Part shown: positions 1-8,248 of the stretch, piece after piece | Numbering within the stretch: the stretch's first letter is position 1 | Layout: each line of letters begins with the position of its first letter | Assembly: GCF_024172095.1 (NCBI RefSeq) | Contig: NZ_JAMZDX010000005.1 | Coordinates: forward strand, 620,001 to 684,000 | DNA from: Kitasatospora cinereorecta | GTDB taxonomy: Bacteria > Actinomycetota > Actinomycetes > Streptomycetales > Streptomycetaceae | Reading direction: 5' to 3' | Length of the DNA: 64,000 bases | Notes under the pieces: generated by a model | What the model saw: the letters and a program-made list of their open reading frames with translations, nothing else | Told to the model about the DNA's origin: nothing | Databases searched by the model: none | Translations under genes and position numbers: made by a program

Positions 1-2
1 AC

Positions 3-641
3 GCCGCCCTCGGCTCACGCCTGCTGGTCTGGCTGTTCGCCGGCGCCTCCGCCTGGTTCAACTGGGTGCACGCCCCGCGCGGCTTCGGCCACGCCGGCGC
101 CCCGCAGTTCTTCGCCGGGATGTCGCTGTCCGCCGCCGTACTCTTCGACCGGGCCCTCAAGCAGACCCGCCGGGCCGCCCTGCGCGAGCAGGGCCTCGTC
201 CCGCGGCCGCTGCCGCAGATCCGGATCGTCCGCTGGCTGCGCGCCCCGATCGAGACCTACGCCGCCTGGTCGCTGATGCTGCTGGAAGGCGTCCGGACCC
301 TCGACGACGCGGTGGAGGAGGTCCGCGACGAGAAGCGGACCGCCGCCGAGAACCGCGAACGGCGCCGGATGGCCAGCCGACGGGAGCGGGCCGAGATCCG
401 CGCGATCGGGCGGCAGCCCGGTGGCTGGCGCCAGCGCGGCGCCGCCCGGCAACTGGAGGCCGCCGCCACACCCGCCGCCGTCGCCGGCGCGACGGAGCCC
501 GCCATAGCCGAGCCCCCCGCCCCGGCCGGCCTCCCGGTCCGCCGCAGCGTCGACCTCACCCCGGAGGAGGACACCATCACGCTGCCGCGACTCGACTCGC
601 TCGAGCAGAAACTCAAGGACCTGGAGCAACAGTTCGGCTGA
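3..641 (+). CDS. DUF2637 domain membrane protein (5' end missing)
   Basis: The reading frame is open from the first bases of the window, so the true start lies outside. The visible part begins with two hydrophobic segments (around LLVWLFAGASAWFNW and the FFAGMSLSAAVLFDRAL stretch), then a basic amphipathic region and a tail rich in Ala, Pro and Glu. This hydrophobic pair followed by an Arg-rich stretch is the pattern of the actinobacterial DUF2637 family, membrane proteins of unknown biochemical role often linked to plasmid-transfer (Spd-like) functions. The C-terminus is charged and may form a short coiled coil (LDSLEQKLKDLEQQ). No function is assigned beyond the family. Confidence 0.8.
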   Translation, partial: AALGSRLLVWLFAGASAWFNWVHAPRGFGHAGAPQFFAGMSLSAAVLFDRALKQTRRAALREQGLVPRPLPQIRIVRWLRAPIETYAAWSLMLLEGVRTLDDAVEEVRDEKRTAAENRERRRMASRRERAEIRAIGRQPGGWRQRGAARQLEAAATPAAVAGATEPAIAEPPAPAGLPVRRSVDLTPEEDTITLPRLDSLEQKLKDLEQQFG

Positions 642-656
642 TTTGGGCTCACCCCA

Positions 657-729
657 GGGGCGCGAGGAACTGCGCGAGGCGGAAGGCTGCGACGTGTGCC
701 CTCCCGCTGCGCGCAGTTCCTCGCGCCCC
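657..729. repeat. 73-bp palindromic intergenic repeat
   Basis: Two perfectly complementary 20-base arms (657-676 and 710-729) flank a 33-base loop. The arms read GGGGCGCGAGGAACTGCGCG and its complement. As a transcript it would form a very stable hairpin between the DUF2637 gene and the convergent phosphatase gene, and it could end transcription from both sides. From memory, close variants of this arm sequence are scattered between genes in many Streptomyces genomes, so I call it an interspersed repeat as well as a possible terminator. Confidence 0.75.
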
Positions 730-750
730 CAGTGGTTCACGCCAATTCGT

Positions 751-2952
751 TCACGTATCCGCGGAGAGCTCGAACCACATCCGCTTGCCGGTCCCCCGCG
801 GTTCGACGCCCCAGCCGTCGGCGAGGGCCTCGACCAGCATCAGGCCGCGCCCGGAGGAGGCCTGCTCGCCGGGGGTGCGGCGGGTCGGCCACAGGTCCGA
901 CTCGTCCTCGACCTCGACCCGCAGGCGGGCCCGCCCCTCGTCGTGGTAGAGCCGCGTGGTGAACATCGCGTCGCGGTCGGTGTGCCGGATCGCGTTGGTG
1001 ACCAGCTCGGAGGAGAGCAGTTCCGCGGTGTCGATCAGCTCGGGCACGCCCCAGCGCCGGAGGGCGTCCCGCAGTTCGCCGCGCAGCTCGGAGATCCGGG
1101 CCAGGTCGGCCTGGCCGATCCGGCGGCGCAGCTGCTGGGCGGCGCGGCCGCCGGCGGGGCCGTCCCAGCGGAGCAGCAGCAGCGCTATGTCGTCCTCGCG
1201 TTCGGCGGTGTCGGCGGCGGGGGCGGTGATCCGGTCGGCGAGGTCCTCGAGGGGTTCGCGGGCGGCTTCGTCGACGGCGGGCAGGTGCCCGGCGACGGAG
1301 TTGCAGAGCCGCTCGTACCCGGTGTCGAGGTCCATGTCGCGGGCTTCGACCAGGCCGTCGGTGCAGAGCACGACGGTCTCGCCGGGGTCGAGGCTGAAGC
1401 GGGTGACCCGGTACTCCTCGTCGGGGGCGACACCGAGCGGGAGGCCGCCGGCGACGGGGACGGTGTGGGCGGTGCCGTCGGCGCGGCGGACGACCGGGTC
1501 GAGGTGGCCGGCGCGGACGGCGTAGACCACTCCGTAGTCGACGTTGACCTCGGCGTAGGTGCAGGTGGCGAAGTGGTCGGTGTCGAGGTCGGCCAGGAAG
1601 CGGGAGGCGCGGGCCATCACGGCGGCGGGCGGGTGGCCCTCGGCGGCGTACGCGCGCAGGGCGATCCGGAGCTGGCCCATGATGCCGGCGGCGTGCACGT
1701 CGTGGCCCTGGACGTCGCCGATCACCAGGCCGACGTGGCCGCCGGGCAGCGGGACGACGTCGTACCAGTCGCCGCCGATCTGCAGTCCCGAGCCGGCGGC
1801 GAGGTAGCGGACGGCGGTGGTGACGCCGGGGACGGCGGGGACGGTGCGCGGCAGCATCACCCGCTGCAGGCCGGCGGCGAGCTCGTGCTCGGCGTCGTGC
1901 AGGCGGGCGCGGGCGAGGGACTGGGCGACCAGGCCGCCGAGGGTGGAGAGCAGGGTGCGCTCGTCGGGGTCGAGGCGGCGGTCGTCGTCGAAGGAGATGA
2001 CGCAGACGCCGATCGTCCGGCCGCTGGCGACCAGCGGGAGGAAGGCCCAGGCGGAGCGGCCGCTCTCGTTGGCGAACGGCGCCGATTCGGGGTAGCGGGC
2101 GCGGTACTCGTCGAGGCTGGCGATGAAGACCGGCGCGCGGGTGCGGATCGCCTCGGCGGCCGGGTGGTTGGGGTGCAGCGGGGTGCGGTCGAAGCGCTCG
2201 CGCAGGGCGCCGCCGTAGCCGCTGGCGCCGAGCAGGGCGATCCGGCCGGCTTCCAGGGAGGCGAGGGCCAGGCCGTCCGGCGGGAGGCCGGGCAGCGGGA
2301 GCTCGGTGAAGACCCGGGCCACGTCACGGACGGTGACCGCCTCGGAGAGGGCGCGGGCGGCTTCCTTGATGAAGCGGGAGCGCTCCTCGCGCAGCAGGGC
2401 CAGCTCGTCGGCCCGCTCGCGCTTGTGCAGCTCGACGGTGGCGTCCCAGACGAAGCCGACCATCCGGGAGGGGCGGCCGAAGGCGTCGGCGAGGACGCGG
2501 CCGCGGAAGCGGACGGCGTGCAGCTCGCCGTTGGGGAAGACGGTGCGGTAGTAGGCGCCGCACTGGCCGAGCTCGGCGACGGCGCGCTCGACCCGGCGCC
2601 TCACCACGGGGGCGTCCTCGGGGTGGAGCATGGCCAGGAAGGAGGCGGAGCTGCGGTCGAAGCGCTCGCCGTCCAGGCCCAGGATGGCGCAGGCCCGCTG
2701 GTCGCCCTCGAGGAGGTCGCGGCGGATGTCCCAGTCGAACGAGCCGATGCCGTTGGCGGCCATCGCGGGTTCGAGCCAGTCCGGGGTGGAGTCGCCGCCG
2801 CGGCTGGACAGGCCGCGGGTGACCGCGGGCACGATCCGGCCTGCGGCCAGCCCGGGGGCGGTACGCAGCGGGTTGGCTGCGGCGATGCTCCTGGTGACCT
2901 GGGCCGGCGGGGTCCGGCGGGCGGGCCCAGGCGGCTCGGGCTCTGTCGCCAT
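751..2952 (-). CDS. PAS-GAF-SpoIIE phosphatase-HATPase regulatory protein
   Basis: A 733-residue cytoplasmic signalling protein. In order: a basic N-terminal region, a PAS domain (about residues 65-165, with a WDIRRDLLEGD start), a GAF domain (about 185-335), a PP2C/SpoIIE serine phosphatase domain (about 350-560, with GGDWYDVVPL, DVQGHDVHAA and CTDGLVEARD carrying the metal-binding Asp residues), and a C-terminal HATPase_c anti-sigma-type domain (about 590-730, with ELVTNAIRH and SGRGLMLVEAL). Proteins of this architecture are thought to set sigma factor activity through partner switching: the phosphatase acts on an anti-sigma antagonist, the ATPase acts as kinase or anti-sigma. The ATG at 2952 is preceded by AGGAGAAG; longer in-frame extensions have no good ribosome site. 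The neighbouring small ATPase at 3153-3644 has a very similar C-terminal domain. Confidence 0.9.
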   Translation of the reverse strand: MATEPEPPGPARRTPPAQVTRSIAAANPLRTAPGLAAGRIVPAVTRGLSSRGGDSTPDWLEPAMAANGIGSFDWDIRRDLLEGDQRACAILGLDGERFDRSSASFLAMLHPEDAPVVRRRVERAVAELGQCGAYYRTVFPNGELHAVRFRGRVLADAFGRPSRMVGFVWDATVELHKRERADELALLREERSRFIKEAARALSEAVTVRDVARVFTELPLPGLPPDGLALASLEAGRIALLGASGYGGALRERFDRTPLHPNHPAAEAIRTRAPVFIASLDEYRARYPESAPFANESGRSAWAFLPLVASGRTIGVCVISFDDDRRLDPDERTLLSTLGGLVAQSLARARLHDAEHELAAGLQRVMLPRTVPAVPGVTTAVRYLAAGSGLQIGGDWYDVVPLPGGHVGLVIGDVQGHDVHAAGIMGQLRIALRAYAAEGHPPAAVMARASRFLADLDTDHFATCTYAEVNVDYGVVYAVRAGHLDPVVRRADGTAHTVPVAGGLPLGVAPDEEYRVTRFSLDPGETVVLCTDGLVEARDMDLDTGYERLCNSVAGHLPAVDEAAREPLEDLADRITAPAADTAEREDDIALLLLRWDGPAGGRAAQQLRRRIGQADLARISELRGELRDALRRWGVPELIDTAELLSSELVTNAIRHTDRDAMFTTRLYHDEGRARLRVEVEDESDLWPTRRTPGEQASSGRGLMLVEALADGWGVEPRGTGKRMWFELSADT

Positions 2953-3152
2953 GCTTCTCCTGCCGCTGCCGTGCCGGGCGGGCCCGGTTCGGGCCGCCGT
3001 GGGGTGCGTGTGCCTCCTGGCACACATTCTCACTAGCCTCTCGTATGTTCGGCAAGGCGGCAATGGCATGCACCCGGTGGTGTGGGTCGCATTCGACGGT
3101 GCGGATCGCACACGATTCCGGGATCGGCCGCGGATCCCGCCCGGGAGGCGGC

Positions 3153-3644
3153 TCAGGCCGCGCCGAGCTCGAACCAGGTCACCTTGCCGTCACCGCGCAG
3201 CTGGACCCCCCAGTCGTCGGCCAGCGCCTCCACCAGCAGCAGGCCGCGGCCCGAGGTGGCGGACTCGCTCGGGTGGCGGCGGCCGGGCAGCCGGGTGGTG
3301 CCGTCGTGCACCTCGATCCGCAGCCGCTGCTCGGCGGTGAGCACCGCGTCGAACACCGCGCCGTGGCCGGTGTGCACCAGCGCGTTGGTGACCAGCTCGG
3401 AGGCGAGGAGTTCGGCGGTGTCGGCGAGCTCGGGCACCCCCCAGCGGTCGAGCGCGGCGCGCAGCCGGTGGCGGATCGCGCCGACCGCGACCAGGTCCGC
3501 CGGGTCGAGGGCCGCGTGCAGTCGCCGGTGCAGGGCGCAGCCGGGTTCGTGCACGGGCGGTGGGCCTTCCACCGGGCGGGTCCGGGCGGGCGTCTCCTCG
3601 TGCGAGCCCGACCGCTGCCGCGGGAAACCTGCCTGACCATCCAT
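3153..3644 (-). CDS. ATP-binding anti-sigma-type protein (HATPase_c)
   Basis: A GHKL ATPase of the RsbW/SpoIIAB type, about 163 residues from the ATG at 3644. The N box ELVTNALVHT and the G box region SGRGLLLVEALADDWGV are clear. Such proteins bind ATP and phosphorylate or sequester partners in sigma factor partner-switching systems; Streptomyces encode dozens. The domain closely matches the C-terminal domain of the upstream-lying phosphatase at 751-2952, which suggests a duplication. The start is uncertain: ATG 3644 has only a weak purine stretch, and in-frame starts at 3719, 3725 and 3731 would add about 25-29 residues of no recognisable domain. Confidence 0.82.
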   Translation of the reverse strand: MDGQAGFPRQRSGSHEETPARTRPVEGPPPVHEPGCALHRRLHAALDPADLVAVGAIRHRLRAALDRWGVPELADTAELLASELVTNALVHTGHGAVFDAVLTAEQRLRIEVHDGTTRLPGRRHPSESATSGRGLLLVEALADDWGVQLRGDGKVTWFELGAA

Positions 3645-3806
3645 CAACGTACGCCCCCGCACCTTGTTCCGGACGGCCGCCCGGGTCCCCCACCCGTTCG
3701 ACGGCCGCTTGTCGACCATCCTCATGCCCACTTGAAGCGGTTCGCAACAGTGAATCCCCGGTCACGTGGGGTGAAGGAGGGCTCGAAGGGCGTGCGAATG
3801 ATCCGG

Positions 3807-3840
3807 CCGGGGCCGCCGCGGAGGTTTGCGGCGGCCCCGG
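3807..3840. terminator. Rho-independent-type hairpin after the MarR gene
   Basis: A 13-bp perfect stem (3807-3819 with 3828-3840) and an 8-base loop lie 21 bases past the stop codon of the MarR gene at 3862. No T-run follows, as is usual in streptomycetes. Confidence 0.7.
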
Positions 3841-3861
3841 GTGCGACTCGGGGTGCGGGTG

Positions 3862-4320
3862 TCAGCGGCCGAGGGCGGCGGTGGCGCGCTGCAGGAAGGC
3901 GCGGAACAGCTCCCGCTCGGCGTCGTCGAAGGCCGACCAGAGCGCCGCCTCGACGCCGACCGCCCGGGCGTCCGCCTCGGTGAGGAGGTCGCGGCCCGCG
4001 TCGGTGAGCCGGGTGACCAGGACCTTGCCGTGCACTTCGGAGGGCTCCCGCGCGATCAGGTCCTTGGCCTCCAGGTTGGCGAGCACGCCGGCCATGGTCT
4101 GCGGGGTGACGGCGGCGCCGCGGGCCAGCTGCGCGCCGGACCGGCCGGGCCGGTCGGCGAGTTGCAGCAGCACCGCGTACTGCGGCACCGTCAGGCCGAG
4201 GTCGCGCAGCGCCTCCGCCTTGGCGGCCATCATGGCCTGCTCGGCCTGCTTGAGCGCCAGGCCCAGGCGCTGCCCGCTGCCGGCGGCGCCGGCCAGCAGC
4301 GCGGACGGGTCGGTGGTCAT
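3862..4320 (-). CDS. MarR family transcriptional regulator
   Basis: A 152-residue winged-helix regulator. The core (about residues 45-115) holds the recognition helix region GAAVTPQTMAGVLANLEAKDLI and the wing EVHGKVLVTRLTDAGRDLL. MarR proteins bind palindromes as dimers and are released by phenolic or oxidised ligands. ATG 4320 has GAGGAGG at good distance. The next gene in the same direction upstream is a quinone oxidoreductase, separated by a MITE-like element. Such pairs often respond to quinone or electrophile stress, so the oxidoreductase is a candidate target; that link is inference. Confidence 0.88.
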   Translation of the reverse strand: MTTDPSALLAGAAGSGQRLGLALKQAEQAMMAAKAEALRDLGLTVPQYAVLLQLADRPGRSGAQLARGAAVTPQTMAGVLANLEAKDLIAREPSEVHGKVLVTRLTDAGRDLLTEADARAVGVEAALWSAFDDAERELFRAFLQRATAALGR

Positions 4321-4388
4321 GGCCGGGGCCTCCTCGGGAACGGTCCAACCAGCCCAGTATCCCCGGCACCGCCCCCTGCCTGGGGCCT

Positions 4389-4581
4389 AGGCCTGTCTGA
4401 CCATTCCCGTCGGATCAGCGGGCGGCGTTGATGGGCCCCTCCTGCCCGCTGGCGGGCAAGGAGGGAGCGTAGCTCGGCGGTGCGGAGGAGGGAGTCCATG
4501 CGGAGCATCGGCGACCGACGACAAGCCGGCGAGGTGCGCGCTCCGGCGGCGGCCGCCCGGCGGGAATGGTCAGACAGGCCT
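4389..4581. mobile_element. MITE-like element with 21-bp terminal inverted repeats
   Basis: Perfect 21-bp inverted repeats at 4389-4409 and 4561-4581 (AGGCCTGTCTGACC... inwards) bound a 193-bp segment with no convincing gene. The flanks read CTAG on the left and TTAG on the right, close to the YTAR target of IS5-family elements. Size, ends and lack of a transposase fit a miniature inverted-repeat element mobilised by a relative. The right end abuts the TAA stop codon of the oxidoreductase gene, so insertion took place at or beside that stop. Confidence 0.7.
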
Positions 4582-5561
4582 TAGCGGACCCGCAGCACGT
4601 ACGCCCCGCTGCCGCGCCGCTCCTCCAGCAGGGCGTGCGCGCGGGCGACGTCGGACCAGCCGATCTCCTCGACCTCCTGTCGCAGGGTCCCGTCGGCGAC
4701 CAGGCGCAGCCCCTCCTCCAGGTGGGCGCGGAACAGGTCGGGCCGGCGGGCGGCAACGCCGCCGAGGTTGTAGCCGGCCAGGGTGAAGCTGTCGTACCAG
4801 ACCTGATTGGCCGCCAGGGTGAGGTCGTGGTCGGCGGCGTTGCCGATGACCACGTGTCGGCCGAGGACGGCGAGCAGCGGCGCCACCTGCCCGCGCAGGT
4901 CGCCGCCGACCGAGTCGATCACCACGTCGAAGCCGGCGCCGCCGGTCAGGTCGGGGGTGTGCCGGGCGAGTTCGCCGTACGGGAGGCCGTGGTCGAAGCC
5001 GCCGGCGGCGACCGCGCGCTCGGCGCGTTCAAGGGTGCTCGCGGCGCCGACGACGAGGGCGGCGCCGAGGGCGCGGGCGAGCTGTCCGAGCAGGGTGCCG
5101 AGTGCGCCGGAGGCGGCGGTGACCAGGACCCGGTCGCCGGCGGTGATCCGGGCGGCGCCGCGCAGGGTGCCGACGGCGGTGGTCGCGTTGACGGCCGTGG
5201 CGGCGGCCGTGGCGGGTGCCAGTGCGGCGAGTTCGCCCTCCAGCGGGACGGTGGTGAGGGCGCCGGCGACGACCCGTTCGGCGTGGCCGCCGAAGCCGAG
5301 CGGGACGGCGGCGACCGGCTGGCCGACCCGCAGGCCGGTCACGCCCTCGCCGAGGGCGGCGACCGTGCCCGCCACCTGGAGGCCGGGCACGGCGGGCAGG
5401 TCAATCGGGAACTGGCCGCGGCGGAACATCACGTCGGCGAAGTGGACGCCGGCGTGGGTGACGTCGACGGCGACCTCGCCGGGGCCGGGCTGCGGTTCCG
5501 GGAGCTCGACGGTCTCCAGGACCTCGGGGCCGCCGGTTCGGGTGTAGCGGACTGCTCGCAT
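4581..5561 (-). CDS. Zinc-type alcohol dehydrogenase/quinone oxidoreductase family protein
   Basis: A 326-residue medium-chain dehydrogenase/reductase of the quinone oxidoreductase (QOR) type, predicted to reduce quinones or enones with NADPH in the cytoplasm. The N-terminal GroES-like domain starts MRAVRYTRTGGPEVLE. The Rossmann fold carries TAASGALGTLLGQLA (about residues 145-160). The Cys ligands of the structural zinc lobe are absent, as in QOR enzymes. ATG 5561 is preceded by GGGGGAG. The stop codon lies against the terminal repeat of the MITE-like element at 4389-4581. The promoter side contains two palindromic operators (5617-5650), so expression is probably controlled by a repressor. 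Confidence 0.88.
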   Translation of the reverse strand: MRAVRYTRTGGPEVLETVELPEPQPGPGEVAVDVTHAGVHFADVMFRRGQFPIDLPAVPGLQVAGTVAALGEGVTGLRVGQPVAAVPLGFGGHAERVVAGALTTVPLEGELAALAPATAAATAVNATTAVGTLRGAARITAGDRVLVTAASGALGTLLGQLARALGAALVVGAASTLERAERAVAAGGFDHGLPYGELARHTPDLTGGAGFDVVIDSVGGDLRGQVAPLLAVLGRHVVIGNAADHDLTLAANQVWYDSFTLAGYNLGGVAARRPDLFRAHLEEGLRLVADGTLRQEVEEIGWSDVARAHALLEERRGSGAYVLRVR

Positions 5562-5588
5562 GACGGGTCTCCCCCAGAGAGTACGAAG

Positions 5589-5650
5589 CCTGATCGACAT
5601 CAGGTCCCATATGTATATCAGGTTCCTGATACATCCATCAGGGACCTGAT
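5589..5650. promoter_or_regulatory. Operator cluster, ATCAGG/CCTGAT palindromes
   Basis: The six-base half site ATCAGG or its complement CCTGAT occurs six times. Two clean palindromes, ATCAGGTTCCTGAT (5617-5630) and ATCAGGGACCTGAT (5637-5650), are centred 20 bp apart, two helical turns. A third pair of half sites (5589-5594 and 5599-5604) lies closer to the oxidoreductase start at 5561. The local AT content is much higher than around it. This is most likely the repressor-bound promoter of the oxidoreductase gene; the regulator could be the MarR at 3862-4320 or one outside. Confidence 0.65.
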
Positions 5651-5738
5651 ACTCGATTGCGACGCCCACCTCGCCGACGACCACGCCGCGAGCAACGCTG
5701 GACACGGCGGCCGGGCCCGGGTTCAATGGGCCCCAGAT

Positions 5739-5757
5739 GTTTGAACGACGTTCTAAC
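5739..5757. promoter_or_regulatory. Palindrome upstream of ureAB
   Basis: GTTTGAACGACGTTCTAAC is a 19-base near-perfect palindrome (8 of 9 pairs around the central A) 63 bases before the ureAB start. Its form suits a dimeric repressor such as a TetR or GntR protein. No regulator gene sits next to the operon, so the binding protein is unknown. Confidence 0.5.
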
Positions 5758-5819
5758 CACATCCACCCCGCCCCCGGCCCCCGGTCCGGGGGACCCCTGG
5801 CACCCGCGAGCGAGGAACC

Positions 5820-6530
5820 GTGCGACTGACCCCCACCGAACGGGACCGGCTGCTGATCTTCACAGCGGCCGAACTGGCCCGCGCCCGCCGCGCCCGCGGC
5901 GTGAAGCTGAACGTGCCCGAGGCCACCGCGCTGATCGCCGACACCGTCTGCGAGGCGGCCCGCGACGGTCGGCGCCTCGCCGAGGCGATCGAGGCCGGCC
6001 GGACCGTGCTGAGCGCCGACGACGTCCTGCCCGGCGTGGCGGACGTGGTCACCGTGGTCCAGGTGGAGGCCGTCTTCGACGACGGCACCCGGCTCGCCGT
6101 GGTCAACGACCCCTTCCGCGGCGCCGGATCGCTCGGCGACGACGCGCCCGGCGCCGCCCTGCCCGGTACCGGCGAGGGCTACGACCCGGTCGAGGAGAGC
6201 GTGGTCCTGCCGGTCCACAACACCTCCGCCGTGCCGATCTCGGTCACCTCGCACTTCCACTTCTTCGAGGCCAACCCGCGCCTGGCCTTCGACCGGGCCG
6301 CCGCGTACGGCACCCACCTCGCGGTACCGGCCGGCTCGTCAGTCCGCTTCGACCCGGGCCGCACCGTCGAGGTCGGGCTGGTCCCGATCGGCGGCGAGCG
6401 GGTCGCGATCGGCTTCGCCGGCCTGGTGGACGGCCCGCTGGACGCCCCCGGTGCCAAGGAGGCCGCCCTGGAGAAGGCGCGCGCCACCGGATACCTGATC
6501 GACTTCGACGACACGGAGGTGGAGTCATGA
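5820..6530 (+). CDS. ureAB: Urease gamma-beta fusion subunit
   Basis: A 236-residue fusion of the two small urease subunits. Residues 1-100 match UreA (opening RLTPTERDRLLIFTAAELA, then LNVPEATALIAD and GRTVLSADDVLPGV). Residues about 118-215 match UreB (the SHFHFFEAN motif, LAFDRAAAYGTHL and PAGSSVRFDPG). The extra C-terminal 20 residues end in an acidic tail. The GTG at 5820 follows AGGA at short spacing. The stop overlaps the ureC start as ATGA, implying coupled translation. With UreC it should form the urease core complex. A gamma-beta fusion is known in several bacteria. Confidence 0.92.
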   Translation: MRLTPTERDRLLIFTAAELARARRARGVKLNVPEATALIADTVCEAARDGRRLAEAIEAGRTVLSADDVLPGVADVVTVVQVEAVFDDGTRLAVVNDPFRGAGSLGDDAPGAALPGTGEGYDPVEESVVLPVHNTSAVPISVTSHFHFFEANPRLAFDRAAAYGTHLAVPAGSSVRFDPGRTVEVGLVPIGGERVAIGFAGLVDGPLDAPGAKEAALEKARATGYLIDFDDTEVES

Positions 6531-8248
6531 CCTCCATCACCCCTCATGACTACATCTCGGTGCACGGCCCCCGGGCCGGCGACCGGATCCGGCTCGGCGA
6601 CAGCGGTCTGATCATCCGGATCGAGCACGACTCCCAGGCGCCCGGCGACGAGTTCCTGGCCGGTTTCGGCAAGACCGCCCGCGACGGCCTGCACCTCAAG
6701 GCCGCCGCCGTCCGCGACACCTGCGACGTGGTCATCTCCAACGTGGTGGTGATCGACGCGATCCAGGGCATCCGCAAGACCTCGATCGGTCTGATCGACG
6801 GCCGGATCGCCGCCGTCGGCCGGGCGGGCAACCCGGACACCATGGACGGCGTCGAGGTGGTGGTCGGCACCGGCACCACCATCGTCTCCGGCGAGGGCAT
6901 GATCGCCACCGCGGGCGCCATCGACACCCACGTCCACCTGCTCTCGCCGCGGATCATGGAGGCCTCGCTCGCCTCCGGTGTCACCACCATCATCGGCCAG
7001 GAGTTCGGCCCGGTCTGGGGCGTCGGCGTCAACTCGCCCTGGGCGCTGCGGCACGCGTTCAACGCCTTCGACGCCTGGCCGGTCAACATCGGCTTCCTGG
7101 GCCGCGGTTCGTCCTCCGACCCGGCCCCGCTGGTGGAGGCGCTGGCCGAGGGCGGCGCCTCCGGCTTCAAGGTGCACGAGGACATGGGCGCCCACACCCG
7201 GGCGCTGGACACCGCGCTGCGGGTCGCCGAGGAGTACGACGTGCAGGTCGCCCTGCACACCGACGGCCTCAACGAGTGCCTCTCCGTCGAGGACACCATC
7301 GCCGTCCTCGAGGGCCGCACCATCCACGCCTTCCACATCGAGGGCTGCGGCGGCGGACACGTGCCCAACGTGCTCAAGATGGCCGGCGTGGAGAACGTCA
7401 TCGGCTCCTCCACCAACCCCACCCTGCCGTTCGGCCGGGACGCGCTCGGCGAGCACTTCGGCATGATCGTCTCCGCGCACGACCTCAAGGTCGACCTGCC
7501 CGGCGACGCCGCCATGGCCCGCGACCGGATCCGGGCCGGCACCATGGGTGCCGAGGACGTGCTGCACGACCTCGGGGTCATCGGCATCACCTCCTCCGAC
7601 GCCCAGGGCATGGGCCGGGCCGGCGAGACCGTCCGTCGCACCTTCGCCATGGCCGGCAAGATGAAGGCCGAACTCGGCCCGATGGACGGCACCGGCTCGT
7701 ACGGCACCGCCGAGAGCGGCGACGACAACGAGCGCGTCCTGCGCTACATCGCCAAGCTCACCATCAACCCGGCCATCGCCCACGGCCTCGCCCACGAGGT
7801 CGGCTCCATCGAGGTCGGCAAGCTCGCCGACATCGTGCTCTGGCGCCCCGACCACTTCGGCGCCAAGCCGCAGCTCGTCCTCAAGGCCGGCTTCCCCGCG
7901 TACGGCGTCACCGGCGACCCCAACGCCTCCACCGACCGCTGCGAACCGCTCGTCCTCGGACCGCAGTTCGGCGCGCACGGCGCCACCGCCGCGGACATCT
8001 CGGTCGCCTTCGTCTCCCAGGCCGCCGCCGAGGCCTCCTATCTGGACGTCGCCGCCGACCAACTCCCCACCCGCCGCCGCCGGGTGGGCGTCCGCGGCAC
8101 CCGCGGCATCGGCCCGCGTTCCATGGTACGCAACGCCCGGGTCGGCCACGTCGACGTCTCCGAGACCGGACTGGTCTCCCTCGACGGCTCCCCGCTGCGC
8201 TCCGACCCGGCCGACAGCGTCTCGCTCAGCCGCCTCTACTTCCTCTGA
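6527..8248 (+). CDS. ureC: Urease alpha subunit (divergent)
   Basis: A 573-residue UreC-like amidohydrolase. The nickel ligands are all present: His135 and His137 (DTHVH), Lys215 (the carbamylated Lys in GFKVHED), His244 (ALHTDGLNE), His270 (FHIEGCGGGH) and Asp358 (SSDAQGMGR). The substrate-binding His217, the flap His318 and Arg334 also match. The flap, however, reads IVSAHDL where typical ureases have MVCHHL, so the well-known flap Cys is Ala317 and the second His is Asp. Length fits the family (about 570). No ureD, E, F or G gene lies nearby, so maturation must rely on genes elsewhere. The next gene encodes agmatine deiminase. The family is certain; true urea specificity is not. Confidence 0.88.
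   Translation: MTSITPHDYISVHGPRAGDRIRLGDSGLIIRIEHDSQAPGDEFLAGFGKTARDGLHLKAAAVRDTCDVVISNVVVIDAIQGIRKTSIGLIDGRIAAVGRAGNPDTMDGVEVVVGTGTTIVSGEGMIATAGAIDTHVHLLSPRIMEASLASGVTTIIGQEFGPVWGVGVNSPWALRHAFNAFDAWPVNIGFLGRGSSSDPAPLVEALAEGGASGFKVHEDMGAHTRALDTALRVAEEYDVQVALHTDGLNECLSVEDTIAVLEGRTIHAFHIEGCGGGHVPNVLKMAGVENVIGSSTNPTLPFGRDALGEHFGMIVSAHDLKVDLPGDAAMARDRIRAGTMGAEDVLHDLGVIGITSSDAQGMGRAGETVRRTFAMAGKMKAELGPMDGTGSYGTAESGDDNERVLRYIAKLTINPAIAHGLAHEVGSIEVGKLADIVLWRPDHFGAKPQLVLKAGFPAYGVTGDPNASTDRCEPLVLGPQFGAHGATAADISVAFVSQAAAEASYLDVAADQLPTRRRRVGVRGTRGIGPRSMVRNARVGHVDVSETGLVSLDGSPLRSDPADSVSLSRLYFL

Noticed and set aside
643..3036. A 797-codon open frame on the plus strand opposite the SpoIIE-type phosphatase
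   Set aside because: Its product is Gly/Ala/Val-rich without any domain, and it is the mirror of a gene with all family motifs. High-GC coding DNA leaves such antisense frames open.
6527..8248. Idea that UreC has lost its catalytic flap histidine
   Set aside because: An ungapped alignment with a constant offset of two residues at all catalytic positions places His318 at the general-acid His; only the neighbouring Cys and the next His are changed.
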